Positions 10,401 to 19,553 are shown, counted from the first letter of the stretch. The stretch is 64,000 nt of DNA from Diacronema lutheri (GCA_019448385.1 JAGTXO010000058.1:62001-126000); one strand, 5' to 3'. Notes: generated by a model not told the origin, from the letters alone. Made by a program: numbers and translations.

Positions 10401-12518
10401 ACGCGCGCGCGCGCGATCGCGATCGCGCGCGCGCGCGCGCGCACCGCCGCGTCGTTCTGTGCGTCGCGCGTTCGGTTCACAGCGTCGATCGCCCCGCCAA
10501 TCAGCTCGTCCAACGCGGGGTCGACGGGCTCGGCGTCGGCGTCCGAGTCCGAGTCCTCCGCGCCCGCGCGCCACGCCGTCGCGTCGTCCGCGCCCACGGC
10601 TGCGGACGCGCCCACGCCCGCGCCGCTCGCAACAGGGGCGAGCGGCCCGCCGTTGCCGCCGCCGCCGCCGCCGTCGTCGGTGGTGGCGGCGGCCGGCGCG
10701 TCGCGCGGCGCGGCGGCGCCCGCGCCGGCGACGCCGGCGGGCAGCGCCGTGGCGGTGGCCGGCGCGCCCGCCGACGGCGGCGGCGGCTGCCGCGGGGCGC
10801 GCGCGTCGCCCGGCGCGGCGACGGGCGGGCCGAGCGGCGGCCGCGCGGGCGGCTGTGGCAGCGGCGGGAGGGGCGAGTTGCCGCCAGCCGCGCCGGCCGC
10901 GCCGGCCGCGCCGGCCGCGCCGGCCGCGCCGGCCGCGCCGGCCGCGCCGGCCGCGCCGGCCGCGCCGGCCGCGCCGGCGGTGCCGGCGGCGCCGGCGGCG
11001 GCCGGCGACGCGGCGGCCGGCGCGGCGGCTGCGGCGGCGGCGGCCGCGCCGCACGCGCGCGCCGCGCCGCCGCCTGCCGGGCTGTGGTCGTGGTTGAGGT
11101 CGTCGTCGTCGTCGTCGTGGTCGTCGTCGCCCGCGGCGGGCGGCGCCTCGGCGCGCGCGGCGATGGCGGCGATCTCCGCCTCTCGCGCCTCGCGCTGCCT
11201 GCGCAAGAAGCGCGTGAGCTGCTCGTCCGTGCCGAGGGCGTCGGTGGACGTGCCGTTACACGTTGTACAGCCGCACACGCTCTTGTAACGGCCAGTCCGT
11301 AGGCAGCGCCGCGCGTCATACCCGACGGAGCCCGCGTCGACCGTCCGTCCAAAGTCCGCGAGCAGCTCGTCCGCCGTCGTCGGCGCCGTCGCGGCCGCCG
11401 CCGCCGCGGCCGCGCGCTCGGCCGCCGCCGCGGCCGCGGCGAGCGCACACGGGTCGGCGCGCGCGCCGGAGGCGCGTATCCCGGCGGCGGCGCACAGCGA
11501 TCCAATCGAGACGGCGAGCTCGTCCGCGTGCGCCGACGCCGTGTCCGCGAGGGCCCGGCAAAAGTCGACGCGCGACGCGACGGTTCCATGGCTGCCGCCG
11601 CCGCCATCGCTGCCGCCGCCGCCGCCGCCGCCGTCTGCGAGCGCGCCCGCCGCGCCCGCCGCGCCCGCCGCGCCGGCGGCCGCGTCGGCGGCGGTGGCAC
11701 GCGCGGCGTCGGCCGCGCTCTGCAGCGCAGCGCGCGCGTTCTCGAGCACGAGCAACGCCGCGTGCGCCTCGCCGCGCGCGGCGAGCGCCTGCCCGTCCGC
11801 GGCGAGCGCGCGGCCGACGAGCAGCGCGCGCGCCGGCGCACGCGCGCCGGCGGTGCCGGCGGCGCCGGCGGCGGCGGCGGCGAGCGCGACGGCGGCGCCG
11901 CCCGGGTGGTGCGCGCCCGTCGACGTCGCGATCGCCGCCGAGCGCGCCTCGAGGTGGCGGCGCATCGCATCGGCGCTCATGCGTGAGAACGGATTCAGCA
12001 TGGAGGACGCCGTGACGGGTGACTCGTCGAGCTCGGCGCGTGCGAGGTCATACGCGGCGGCGGCGGCGGTGGCGTTGCCCAGGCGCTCGTATCTGCCGGC
12101 CGCGATGCCGCGCGCGCCGGCGGGCGGCGAAGCCGAGCGGGCGCGTGAGGCGCGGCGCACGCGCGGCGGCGCGCGGCGGTGCGGCGCGTCGCGGCGCTCA
12201 CGTCGCGGCGATGTTGTTGAGGGTCTTGACGATGAGCGGGTCGCCCGGCTTAAGGTACCGCCGATACGACGCGAGCGCCTGCTCGAAGAGCCGGAGCGCG
12301 CCGTCCGCGTCGCCCGCGCGGTGGAGGCTGATGCCGTCCTCGAAGATGGCCGACGTGACGCGCAGCGCGTCGGCGCGCGACGCGTCGTTCGCGGCGGTGC
12401 GCGGAACGGAGCCAGTGCGCCCGCTCGTGCGCTTGGGCGCGCCGCCGAAGAAGGAGGCGGTCGCCGCGGGCGGCGCGGCTGCGGCCGCCGGCGGCCGCGC
12501 GCCGGGCGCCTCGGCCAT
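4460..12518 (-). CDS. TPR / coiled-coil protein with clathrin-adaptor-like tail
   Basis: Five-exon model: 12518-12202, 12092-10445, 10017-9910, 9390-8375, 8003-4460, about 2210 residues; all junctions keep phase. Exon 1 and the start of exon 2 form a TPR-like unit (GDADGALRLFEQALASYRR, then LNNIAATYERLGNATAAAAAY across the first splice). Exon 2 holds Ala-rich helices, a cysteine cluster (CGCTTC) and an acidic patch. Exons 3-5 carry coiled coils (for example EEKLAEADARLAAAKLEARA). The last 600 residues are disordered, with DPF motifs (SDPFEFE, IDPFNPP, LDPFKPP, VDPFNPL) and DLL or LLDL motifs up to the C-terminus. In AP180/epsin-type proteins such motifs bind AP-2 and clathrin, so a membrane-traffic role is inferred. 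Intron 3 would be GC-AG. Alternative: two adjacent genes split near 10 kb. No ANTH/ENTH domain was seen. Confidence 0.6.
7283..7352. repeat. 24-bp coding minisatellite (DPDPNASRA)
   Basis: About three copies of a unit containing GGATCCGCTCGGCTCGCATTC inside exon 5 of the TPR/adaptor gene. They encode tandem RADPDPNAS. The unit length is a multiple of three, so copy number can change without shifting frame. A GGADG-coding array follows at about 7365-7500. Confidence 0.85.
9621..9812. repeat. Perfect 49-bp inverted repeat in intron 3
   Basis: Left arm 9621-9669 and right arm 9764-9812 are exact reverse complements with a 94-bp spacer. The spacer holds a further GC palindrome around CGTCGGGCGGCGGCGG. 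Outside the arms the intron is G-rich on the left and C-rich on the right on the + strand, extending the potential hairpin. It lies inside the third intron (9391-9909) of the minus-strand TPR/adaptor gene. It could be a MITE-like insertion; no clear target duplication can be picked out of the low-complexity flanks. Confidence 0.9.
10886..10978. repeat. GCCGGCCGC nonamer array (coding)
   Basis: About ten copies of GCCGGCCGC in exon 2 of the TPR/adaptor gene, encoding an Ala-Gly-Ala run. In frame, low complexity. Confidence 0.9.
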
Positions 12519-12644
12519 GGAATCTCAGTCAGCCCGCCTCTCCCGTAGCTCACCCGGTAGCCGTCCCGGAGCACGCCGTTTCGGACCAGTCCGGAACGAA
12601 ATGCCGCCCATCCGCACCCGGGGAAAATCGCGATCGCAATATTA
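12519..12644. promoter_or_regulatory. Divergent promoter, TPR/adaptor gene and HU gene
   Basis: Only 126 bp separate the two divergent start codons, so both core promoters must lie here or overlap coding sequence. The one AT-rich element, CAATATTAAT at 12637-12646, overlaps the HU start codon; the same 10-mer sits about 50 bp before the SWEET start. No TATA box at a usual distance was recognised. Confidence 0.45.
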
Positions 12645-14361
12645 ATGCGCGACGTGGTGCGCGAGACGCGGCCGCTCGCGCTGCTGCTGCTGCTCGCGGC
12701 GCTGTGCGCGCCGGCGACGGCGTTCGTAGCGCGCGCTGGGTCGCCGCTTGTCAGAGAGCGCCTTGCCTTCCGGCCGCGCTGCGCCACGCTGGTGCGCGCG
12801 CGCGCGCGCGCGCGCGCGACGCGCACCGCGCCGCATGCCGTCGTCGTCGCGCGCTCGCGCGCGCGCGCACGCGGCTCAACATCCGCCGCGCGAGCCGCCA
12901 ACTCGGCCGCGCGCGCCGCCTGTGCACGCGCGCGCAGGCCTCCGACCCGCCCGCCGACGCGTCGGATGCCAACGCCGACGCGCCCGCGCGCTCGACCAAG
13001 ACGAACGCGCCGACGATCAACAAGGCGGAGCTCGTCTCGCGCATCGCCGAGCGGAGCGGCGTGACGAAAAAGGCGCGCGCGCAAGGCGCGCGCCCGCGCG
13101 CGGTGCATCGTCACGATGCCGTCGCGCACACCGTGCACGGCGCCGTCGCGCGCGCGCGCGTTGACTCGCCGCCGGCCGCGCGCACGCCCGGCGCCCCGCG
13201 CCCCGCGCCCCGCGCCGCCCGGCGCGCGCAGGTGGCGGGCGACGTGCTCAACGCCACGATGGACTGCATCATCGACAGTGTTAGCGAGGGCAACAAGGTC
13301 AGGCGCACCGCGAGCCCACGCGCCGCAACCGGCCGCGCGCTCGCGCGCTCGCGCCGGCTCCGGCCGCCGCCGTGCCGCCCGCGCTCATGCTCGACCCCTC
13401 TTTCTCTCTGCTTGCTGCGCACGGCGTAGGTGATGCTCGTCGGCTTCGGCTCGTTTGCGCCCAAGCAGCTCCCCGCGCGTAACGGGCGCAACCCGCGCAC
13501 TGGCGAGAAGCTGCAGATTCAGGGTAAGACGCTGACCGTGCCGCGCCTCGGTCGCCGGCCGGCGCGGAGGCGCGCGGCTGGCACGGAGCCGCGCAGCCGC
13601 GTCGCGCGGCGGTCGCCTCGCGCGCGCGCGCGCGCGCGCTCGGCCTCGTTGCCCTGGGCGCGCGCGCTTGCCGGCGAGCGCAGTCCGCGCGCCTGTGCGC
13701 ACGCAGTCCGCAGCCCCGCCCTCCCGCCCTCGCCCCAGCCTGTGCTGGGCGGCTGCACGGCCTCCCAGCCCCAGCCTGTGCTGGGCGGCTGCACGGCCTT
13801 CCAGCCCCAGCCTGTGCTGGGCGGCTGCACGGCCTCCCAGCCCCAGCCTGTGCAGGGCGGCTGCACGGCCTCCCAGCCCCAGCCTCGGCCTGTCTTGGCA
13901 CGCCACCGCCGTCCGCCGTCCGCCATCCGCCGCGTCTGAGCGCGCCGGGCCCGGGCGCGGCCGGCGCTGGGCGGCTGCTGCGCCAAAAGCGGTTGCAAGG
14001 GCCTTCCAGCGTCGCCCGCGCGCCCACTCGCGCCGGACTGCCCACAGTCGTCAGCGCCGGACTGCCCACCAGTCGCCAGCGCCGGACTGCCCACCAGTCG
14101 CCAGCGCCGGACGGCCGAGCCATCCCCCAACCCCGGACCTCCCCCTCCAAGGGGCAGCCCTACCCGCGTCGCGCGTGCCTCCATGCTGCTGTTCACTGCG
14201 GAGCACGCGCCCGCGCCCGCCCGCCCGCACCCGCCCGCGCCCGCCCGCCCGCGCCGACGCCCGCGCCGACCCGTGCAGCCTCTCGCATCCCGTCCTTCTC
14301 CGTCGCCAAGACCTTCAAGGACCGGGTCAATGCAAACAAGGGTGAGGCGGAGGCGCCGTAA
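12645..14361 (+). CDS. HU: Plastid-targeted HU-type DNA-binding protein
   Basis: Five exons: 12645-12791, 12938-13072, 13232-13297, 13430-13523, 14279-14361; 174 residues. Exon 1 is a signal peptide (PLALLLLLAALCAPATA) followed by FVARAG, the Phe-after-cleavage layout of bipartite plastid presequences in red-lineage complex plastids. The mature part is a complete HU/IHF fold: NKAELVSRIAERSGVTKK (helix 1), VLNATMDCIIDSV (helix 2), MLVGFGSF, the DNA-binding arm with the RNPRTGE signature, and IPSFSVAKTFKDRVN (last helix). HU dimers bend and compact DNA; this one should package plastid nucleoids. Intron 2 has a GC donor, and the residue count across that junction matches HU exactly. The start was chosen because it gives the signal peptide. 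Introns and presequence make bacterial contamination unlikely. Confidence 0.9.
13732..13890. repeat. ~36-bp minisatellite x4 in HU intron 4
   Basis: Four near-identical copies of a unit containing CAGCCTGTGCTGGGCGGCTG in the last intron of the HU gene (13524-14278). Low divergence suggests recent amplification. Confidence 0.92.
14029..14122. repeat. ~25-bp minisatellite in HU intron 4
   Basis: Three to four copies of CGCCGGACTGCCCACCAGTC-type units, separate from the 36-bp array in the same intron. Confidence 0.88.
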
Positions 14362-14557
14362 CGCGTCACCAGTGATGGGTGACGCATCACGGGTGACGCG
14401 CGCACTTGCGGCGGATCGACAGCGGCCGCGTGGCCGTGAGCACAGCCACGCGATCTGCGCCTTGCTGAAACGGCTGAAACGGCTGACGCGGACGGCTCAG
14501 CAATCGGCGGCCGCGACCGGCGCGCACTTCGACGCGGAGCTGCGGACGAGCGCGGCG
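14362..14557. other. Intergenic, HU 3' flank to retroelement
   Basis: About 200 bp without a recognised gene. It contains short GTGACGC/ATGGGTGACGC repeats just after the HU stop and a doubled CTGAAACGG near 14465. It ends at the left copy of the 10-bp direct repeat flanking the LINE. Confidence 0.5.
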
Positions 14558-14567
14558 ATATTATATA
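14558..14567. repeat. Target-site duplication, element 3' side
   Basis: ATATTATATA, identical to 19227-19236. The two copies bracket the LINE coding region and its short tails. AT-only decamers are rare in this DNA, which makes coincidence less likely. Confidence 0.6.
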
Positions 14568-14677
14568 CTAACGACGCTTACACGCACAATGCGTCGACCC
14601 TGTGCACGCCGGCAGCGGGAACGGCCGGGACGGCAAGGACGTGGCAGGACGCGTCATGGGCGGACACCCACACACGC

Positions 14678-17600
14678 CTAGCCACCCCTCGCCGGCCCCC
14701 GCCGGCCGCCGCCGCCGTCGCCGCGCCGGAAGCAGAGGCCGTCCACACCGCCGCAGGCGTCCACATCCGCCTGGACGCCGTGAGCCGCGTGGCGGTGCGG
14801 CGGCGCCTGTCCGCGCGCCATCTGCGCGCGCGCGAGCAGGAGCTGCGCGTGCCCACGCACGACGCACGCGGCGAGCTGGAGGCGCATGTGGCGCTCGAGG
14901 GCCGCGCGGGCGACGTCGCGCGAGGGCGCGCCCATGCGCGCCATCCACGCGTCCGCGCCCATGTGCGAGAAGGTGACGAGCAGGTCGGCGAGGCCGGCCG
15001 ACCACTCGCCGAACGAGCCGATGACCAGCGCGCGGATCGGCGGGAACGAGTTGAGGCGCGCCTGCATCGGGCCCACCTGGCCCGGCTGCATGCCGAAGAG
15101 CTCCTCGTCGAGTTGAGCGCACGCACGCCGCCGCTCGCCGCCGACGGCCGCCGCCCGCCGCTCAGCGGCCTGGCAGCGGCGCGTGTCCGACTGGCCGTAG
15201 CGCGTGGGGCAGTACGAGATCGACTTGAGCTCGCACAGTGTCTGCACGAGCTGAGGGGCCGAGCCCGCACCGTTGAGCACTACGACGAGATCGACGGTGG
15301 GCACGCGCCGACGACGCAGGGCCGCGCGCCCGGCCGGCGGCACGCCGGCGAGCACGGAGCCAAAGATGTCCGCGTCCTCGCGCCGCGCGTAGGTCCCGGC
15401 GTATCCGCGAGCCAGCGAGGCGAGCAGGTTGAGAGCGGGGTCGTGGCGAAGCTTCGCGACGTGGTCGTGGGCGACGCCCGGTGCCGCCGCGAGCGCGTCG
15501 CCGAACGCATCGACCGGGATCGGGCGCTGGCTGCCGCTGCGCGCGAGGCGCGCGCCCGCCGCCGCGAGCTGCGCGCACACGGGGCTCGGCAGACCCAAGT
15601 AGCGCGCAACCGCCTCGGCCCACTCCGCCGGAGAGAAAGCGGCATAGGCTCGCGGCAGGGCCTCGAGGAAGAGGCCGCTCTCTTTGCCGAGGCCAAACCA
15701 GAGGCCGCGTGGGCGCGAGCCCGGCGGCATGGCGGCGTGCTCAGCGTTGAGCATGTCGAAGCGGCAGCGCTCGCGGTCGCCAGTGATGTCGGCCAAGAGG
15801 CTAGGCCGGCGTCCGGCAGCGGGAGCGGCGGGCGCGACGGAGCCGGGCGGCAGGCGGAGGACGCGCACTTCCGTGTCGCCCTGGCCGCCGCCGAGCTCGG
15901 CCTGCATGGCGTGCCAGGCGGAGGCGAGATCGCGCCCCAGGCGCGAGCCCGAGGCGAGGAACGAGCGCCACCCGTGCGCGTCCATGTCGGCGAAGGCGTC
16001 GTGCCCGACGCGCGCCGCGATGGCAGGCCGGTCGAGGACGCCCGCCTCCAGGACCGAGCCGTCCGCGGCGCGCGTGTCGAGCAGGTGCGGCAGGGCGAGG
16101 CTGGCGGCGCTCCAGATCAGGGCGGGAGCGAGGTCGACCTGCTTGCGCAGGCCGGTGCCATGCATCGCAATCGGGAGCGGCAGCCGGCGGCTCGCGATGG
16201 CATCCGTCGAGACGGAGACGCCGAGAGCGACGGTAGCCTGCCGGGCGAGGATGTCGTCGAAGGCAGCCGCGGCCTGCAGGGAGTCTGACAGGTACGAGTG
16301 GGAGATCAAGTAGGAGAAGCGGAAGATGGTGGAGCGGCGGGTGAGGACCCACAGCGACTGTTTGGCCGACGAGCCGAGCGTTGTGATCAGCTTGTTCGAG
16401 ATGCCAGCGATCTCGTCGGTCTTGGTCGCGAGTGTCCTGCCCACGTAGCCAGGTGAGCCCACCGGCACGCCGTAGATGTTGAGGCCGTAGTGGAGAGCGC
16501 CAGTGGCCGGGTCCGCCACCGAGCCGAGGGGAACGGCCCCCCGGCAGCCCTCGAGCGCATCAGCGCTGCGCGGATCGATCCAGCACGCCGACTTGGCCAG
16601 ATTGGCGTGAAGGCCGAGGCCGGCGAGCGCAGCCTCGAAGCGCGAGAGCGCAGCGGCGACGAGAGCGGGCGGGCCGACGGCGTAGACGTCGTCATGACCT
16701 GCGCGCGCGGCCCCACCGACCGCGGCGAGCTCGGCGTCGAGGGCCACGAGCGCGGGCTGGATGGCGACCGCGAAGAAGTAGCTGCCCTCCACCGAGCCCT
16801 GCTGCACGCCTTCCGAGCTTCGGAAGGGAAGCTGCGTGAGGGGCGCGCCGCCGCTACCGCCGCCGGCAAAGACGGGCGCCTGCGGGCCGAGAGTCGCGTG
16901 CGCAAGGCGAGCGAGCGCGCGGATCTCGCCGGGGACGCTGCCGTCGGACAGCTGGCGGAGGACGGCTGCGCGAGAGACGGAGTTGAAGGCGTTGGAGATG
17001 TCGAGGGTGAAGATGCCAAAGCTCAGCTCAGCGTCCAGCAGCTCGCGCAGGCCGATGATGAGTTTGGTGGCGCCCGCCGCGACCGCCACCCCAAGCTGCT
17101 GCGGCGCGAGGTGGCCCGCGAAGGTCTCCTTCAAAGACGCGTTCGCGAAGATCGCCTTCGTCACCGCCCGGCGGAGCGCGCAGGAAATGCCCACCGGCCT
17201 GGCATCCGCCGCCTCGTCAGCAGACGAGGCGCGCTTGCGCAGGGCGAGCAGCCGCACGGACGAGAAGACAAAGTTGAACCAAGCTGGCAGCGCGCCGTTC
17301 GCAAAGCGCGTCGCGAAGTACGCACCGGCGGCCGCCGCATCGGCCGCGACGAGAGAGGGGAAGGGCACGGTCGGCACCAGCGCCGTGAGGTACTCGTAGC
17401 GCCAAGCCGACGCGCCAGCAGCCTTGTCGGTGTCGAGGTGGCGAAAAGCAGTCTCGATGTCGGCGGGCAGGACCCGAAGGTGCGGAGCGTCATCCACACC
17501 GTCGAGGACAGCGTCGACGCTCTCAACACGCACCGGGTGCTTGGCCACCATCTGCGCGAGCACCTCCGGGCGCGCGATGTCAGCGATGCCGTGGCTGTCA

Positions 17601-18190
17601 AGCAGGCGAGACGCATCAGAGATCTTGCCCTTGGCAATGAGAGCGAGCGCCCTGCGGAGAGCGCGGTCCGCGGCATCCTCACGCGCGGGCCAGCGCCGCG
17701 TGGCGTGCACCGCGCAATCACGCTCCCAGCCCGCGACCAGCTCGGCGTGGGCGCGCGTCTCCCACAGCGTAAAACGCTGCGCGAGCGCGGCGCCCATGCG
17801 GCGTGGGTCAGAGCGGGGGGTGCGGCGCAGGAGCAGCGCCGGGAGGACGAGCAGCATCTTCAGCGCGCGTTCCGTCTCCGGCTGACGCACCCCCACCGCG
17901 CCGACGCCCTCGAGTGCCTCAGCGTCACGGAGGGCGTGGAGCACCTCAACGAAGGCCGTCGCGAAGCGCTCCGCAAAGCCGGGCGGCAAGGCGGCGAGCA
18001 TGGGCACCGCCGACTCGTGGAGGCCAGCGACCTGCATGACGGTGAGATGGTCGATCGCCGCGTAGCTCCCGTCAGCCGGTGCCCGGGCCGAACTGGGCAG
18101 GGTCGGCCGAGGGAGCGGCCGGGCGCGCTCCTGCGCGCGCGCGCTGGCAGCGGCCATGCTCGTCGGAGCCGTCGGGCGCGTCGTCGTCAT
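14678..18190 (-). CDS. LINE ORF2: reverse transcriptase / PD-(D/E)XK nuclease
   Basis: About 1170 residues. RT motifs: PVGISCALRRAVTKAIFAN and HLAPQQLGVAVAAGATK (finger region), IFTLDISNAFNSVSR (motif A, catalytic Asp), SEGVQQGSVEGSYFF (motif B) and AGHDDVYAVG (motif C, HDD in place of the usual YADD). A thumb/connection region follows. Near the C-terminus VPTVDLVVVLNGAG then LCELKSISY fits D...ExK of the PD-(D/E)XK fold, followed by LVIGSFGEWS, a motif I associate with related protist elements. The start at 18190 is a choice: the frame stays open to 18535 inside ORF1, and 18157 is another Met. Translation could involve re-initiation after ORF1. No frame break was seen. Confidence 0.85.
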   Translation of the reverse strand: MTTTRPTAPTSMAAASARAQERARPLPRPTLPSSARAPADGSYAAIDHLTVMQVAGLHESAVPMLAALPPGFAERFATAFVEVLHALRDAEALEGVGAVGVRQPETERALKMLLVLPALLLRRTPRSDPRRMGAALAQRFTLWETRAHAELVAGWERDCAVHATRRWPAREDAADRALRRALALIAKGKISDASRLLDSHGIADIARPEVLAQMVAKHPVRVESVDAVLDGVDDAPHLRVLPADIETAFRHLDTDKAAGASAWRYEYLTALVPTVPFPSLVAADAAAAGAYFATRFANGALPAWFNFVFSSVRLLALRKRASSADEAADARPVGISCALRRAVTKAIFANASLKETFAGHLAPQQLGVAVAAGATKLIIGLRELLDAELSFGIFTLDISNAFNSVSRAAVLRQLSDGSVPGEIRALARLAHATLGPQAPVFAGGGSGGAPLTQLPFRSSEGVQQGSVEGSYFFAVAIQPALVALDAELAAVGGAARAGHDDVYAVGPPALVAAALSRFEAALAGLGLHANLAKSACWIDPRSADALEGCRGAVPLGSVADPATGALHYGLNIYGVPVGSPGYVGRTLATKTDEIAGISNKLITTLGSSAKQSLWVLTRRSTIFRFSYLISHSYLSDSLQAAAAFDDILARQATVALGVSVSTDAIASRRLPLPIAMHGTGLRKQVDLAPALIWSAASLALPHLLDTRAADGSVLEAGVLDRPAIAARVGHDAFADMDAHGWRSFLASGSRLGRDLASAWHAMQAELGGGQGDTEVRVLRLPPGSVAPAAPAAGRRPSLLADITGDRERCRFDMLNAEHAAMPPGSRPRGLWFGLGKESGLFLEALPRAYAAFSPAEWAEAVARYLGLPSPVCAQLAAAGARLARSGSQRPIPVDAFGDALAAAPGVAHDHVAKLRHDPALNLLASLARGYAGTYARREDADIFGSVLAGVPPAGRAALRRRRVPTVDLVVVLNGAGSAPQLVQTLCELKSISYCPTRYGQSDTRRCQAAERRAAAVGGERRRACAQLDEELFGMQPGQVGPMQARLNSFPPIRALVIGSFGEWSAGLADLLVTFSHMGADAWMARMGAPSRDVARAALERHMRLQLAACVVRGHAQLLLARAQMARGQAPPHRHAAHGVQADVDACGGVDGLCFRRGDGGGGRRGPARGG

Positions 18191-19148
18191 CGTCGCCAGG
18201 GAAGGGCCGGCGCAGCGGCTGCGGCCGCGCGGGCTGCGGTGGCGGCGGCGGCGGCGGCGGGTGCGGCGGCGGCGGGGGGCCCGGCGGCGGCGCTTGCTGC
18301 TGGGGCGGGCAGCGCGCGGAGCGCGGACCGGGGCGTCCCGACGAAGGCGGGCGGCCCGGCGGCGGTGGAGGCGCGGGCCGGGTCCCCGCACCGGCGGCCG
18401 AGCGCGTCCGCTGCGAGGGGGGGCTGGACGGACCCCCCGCCCGTGCCGCGCGGCGAGCGCTCGGCGTGGCCGGCGGATGGACGGGCGTCGGCGAGGACAA
18501 GCTGTCGGCCTCCGGCAGGAGGCGCGCCGCCTCAAGGAGCGCGCGATCCCGCGTGCCGCGCGGAATCAGCGGCTGCCCGCGGCCCGCCGCGCGCAGCCGA
18601 GCGCACGCCTCGGAGCCGTAGCGGCAGGCGAGGTGCTCGATAACGGAGGGCGCCACCGCGGGTGTCGCGTGGCCAGGTGACGGCCCAAAATCGCCCCAGC
18701 CTGTCGCGACCGGACGCGGGAGGTCGAGAGCGGCGCCGGACGACAGGGGCCGGCCGCAAAGGACGTCAAGCGCACGCTCCGCCAGTTCGCGGATCCGCAT
18801 GGCCATGTACTCGTGCACGAGGGTCGCACCAGGGTGATCCCAGAGCTTGTCGGGGTGCATGCCGCGAGCCAGGGAGGCAAGCCAGGCCCGCCTGCCCGCT
18901 TGCAAGCGGCGTGCCTCAGAAGCGTCGGGCCCTGGGTTCGATGAGACCGGGAGGCTCTCGAGGACGAAGAGCGCAGCCGACGCGTCGCCCGCGAGAGGAT
19001 GAGGCCCCGGCCCACGCGTCGAGAAGAACGCGTAGAGCTGGTGATAGGATGCCGTGAGGCCGGTGAGGAAGAAGAAGCCGCGCGGTGGAGGGTCGAGTGG
19101 CGGCGACGCGCCGTCGGGAGGCATCAGGGCCAGCGGCCTCCCCGCCAT
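18072..19148 (-). CDS. LINE ORF1: unknown N-terminal protein
   Basis: 358 residues. The first 200 are helical and reasonably complex (for example GFFFLTGLTASYHQLYAFFS, RRAWLASLARGMHPDKLW). The rest is proline-rich with an acidic DDDDD patch and a basic end. No zinc knuckle, RRM or other known ORF1 domain was recognised. The last 119 bp overlap the start of ORF2 in a different frame. It probably encodes the RNA-binding or nucleic-acid chaperone partner typical of LINEs, but only its position supports that. Confidence 0.65.
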   Translation of the reverse strand: MAGRPLALMPPDGASPPLDPPPRGFFFLTGLTASYHQLYAFFSTRGPGPHPLAGDASAALFVLESLPVSSNPGPDASEARRLQAGRRAWLASLARGMHPDKLWDHPGATLVHEYMAMRIRELAERALDVLCGRPLSSGAALDLPRPVATGWGDFGPSPGHATPAVAPSVIEHLACRYGSEACARLRAAGRGQPLIPRGTRDRALLEAARLLPEADSLSSPTPVHPPATPSARRAARAGGPSSPPSQRTRSAAGAGTRPAPPPPPGRPPSSGRPGPRSARCPPQQQAPPPGPPPPPHPPPPPPPPQPARPQPLRRPFPGDDDDDAPDGSDEHGRCQRARAGARPAAPSADPAQFGPGTG

Positions 19149-19226
19149 GCCCGCGGGGCCGCGCTACGATCGCGCGGGCCGGGCGTGCAGGGAGGCCGTC
19201 GCCATTCAAAATCCGACGTAGAGCGT

Positions 19227-19236
19227 ATATTATATA
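19227..19236. repeat. Target-site duplication, element 5' side
   Basis: ATATTATATA, the partner of 14558-14567. A small palindrome TGGCAGTTTCTGCCA lies just outside at about 19243-19257. Confidence 0.6.
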
Positions 19237-19488
19237 TAGAATGGCAGTTTCTGCCAGAGCGTACGGCGTGCGCGCGCCGTGCCGCCAGCGCAACAGCATG
19301 GCGGCCAGCGCACTCACTCACTGAGCGCCACGGGCTCAGGGTGCGCCATCGATCGAAGACTGGGGCCGCGCGCGCCACCCGCGTGCACGGAGCCGCGCGC
19401 CCCCGCCGTGCGCGCGAGCGGCACGGGATGGCAGGTCGCACCCGCCACGCGGGCACTGCGCCCGACCCGTGCGCGTGACTCCCAGCGT
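19237..19488. other. Intergenic between LINE and BASS gene
   Basis: About 250 bp with no recognised gene. With the adjoining decamer array it forms the 3' flank of the minus-strand BASS transporter. Confidence 0.4.
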
Positions 19489-19553
19489 CACCGTCCGTCA
19501 CCGTCCGTCACCGTCCGTCACCGTCCGTCACCGTCCGTCACCGTCCGTCACCG
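19489..19553. repeat. CCGTCCGTCA decamer array
   Basis: Six to seven head-to-tail copies of a 10-bp unit that abut, and slightly overlap, the stop codon of the BASS transporter, so the 3' UTR of that gene begins inside a minisatellite. A shorter GTGACGGTGACG stretch lies in its fourth intron near 20470-20530. Confidence 0.92.

Larger units (their letters stand above)
14568..19226 (-). mobile_element. Non-LTR retrotransposon (LINE), RT + PD-(D/E)XK
   Basis: About 4.66 kb between two copies of ATATTATATA. On the minus strand it has a roughly 80-bp 5' leader, ORF1 (19148-18072), ORF2 (18190-14678) overlapping ORF1 in another frame, and a 3' tail of about 110 bp. There is no terminal repeat, and no poly(A) is evident. 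ORF2 has reverse transcriptase motifs and a C-terminal PD-(D/E)XK-like nuclease, resembling lineages that use a restriction-like rather than an APE endonuclease. Both frames are long and uninterrupted and the flanking duplication is exact, so the insertion looks young. Confidence 0.75.

Noticed and set aside
9653-13138. Single 1161-codon minus open frame as one exon
   Set aside because: It runs through introns; the spliced model with exons 12518-12202, 12092-10445 and onwards restores TPR continuity.
12645-14361. HU gene as bacterial contamination
   Set aside because: It has introns and a bipartite plastid presequence and shares base composition with its neighbours.
14183-18643. Long + strand open frames across the LINE
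   Set aside because: Arg/Ala/Glu-rich shadows of ORF2 on the opposite strand; no domain-like sequence.
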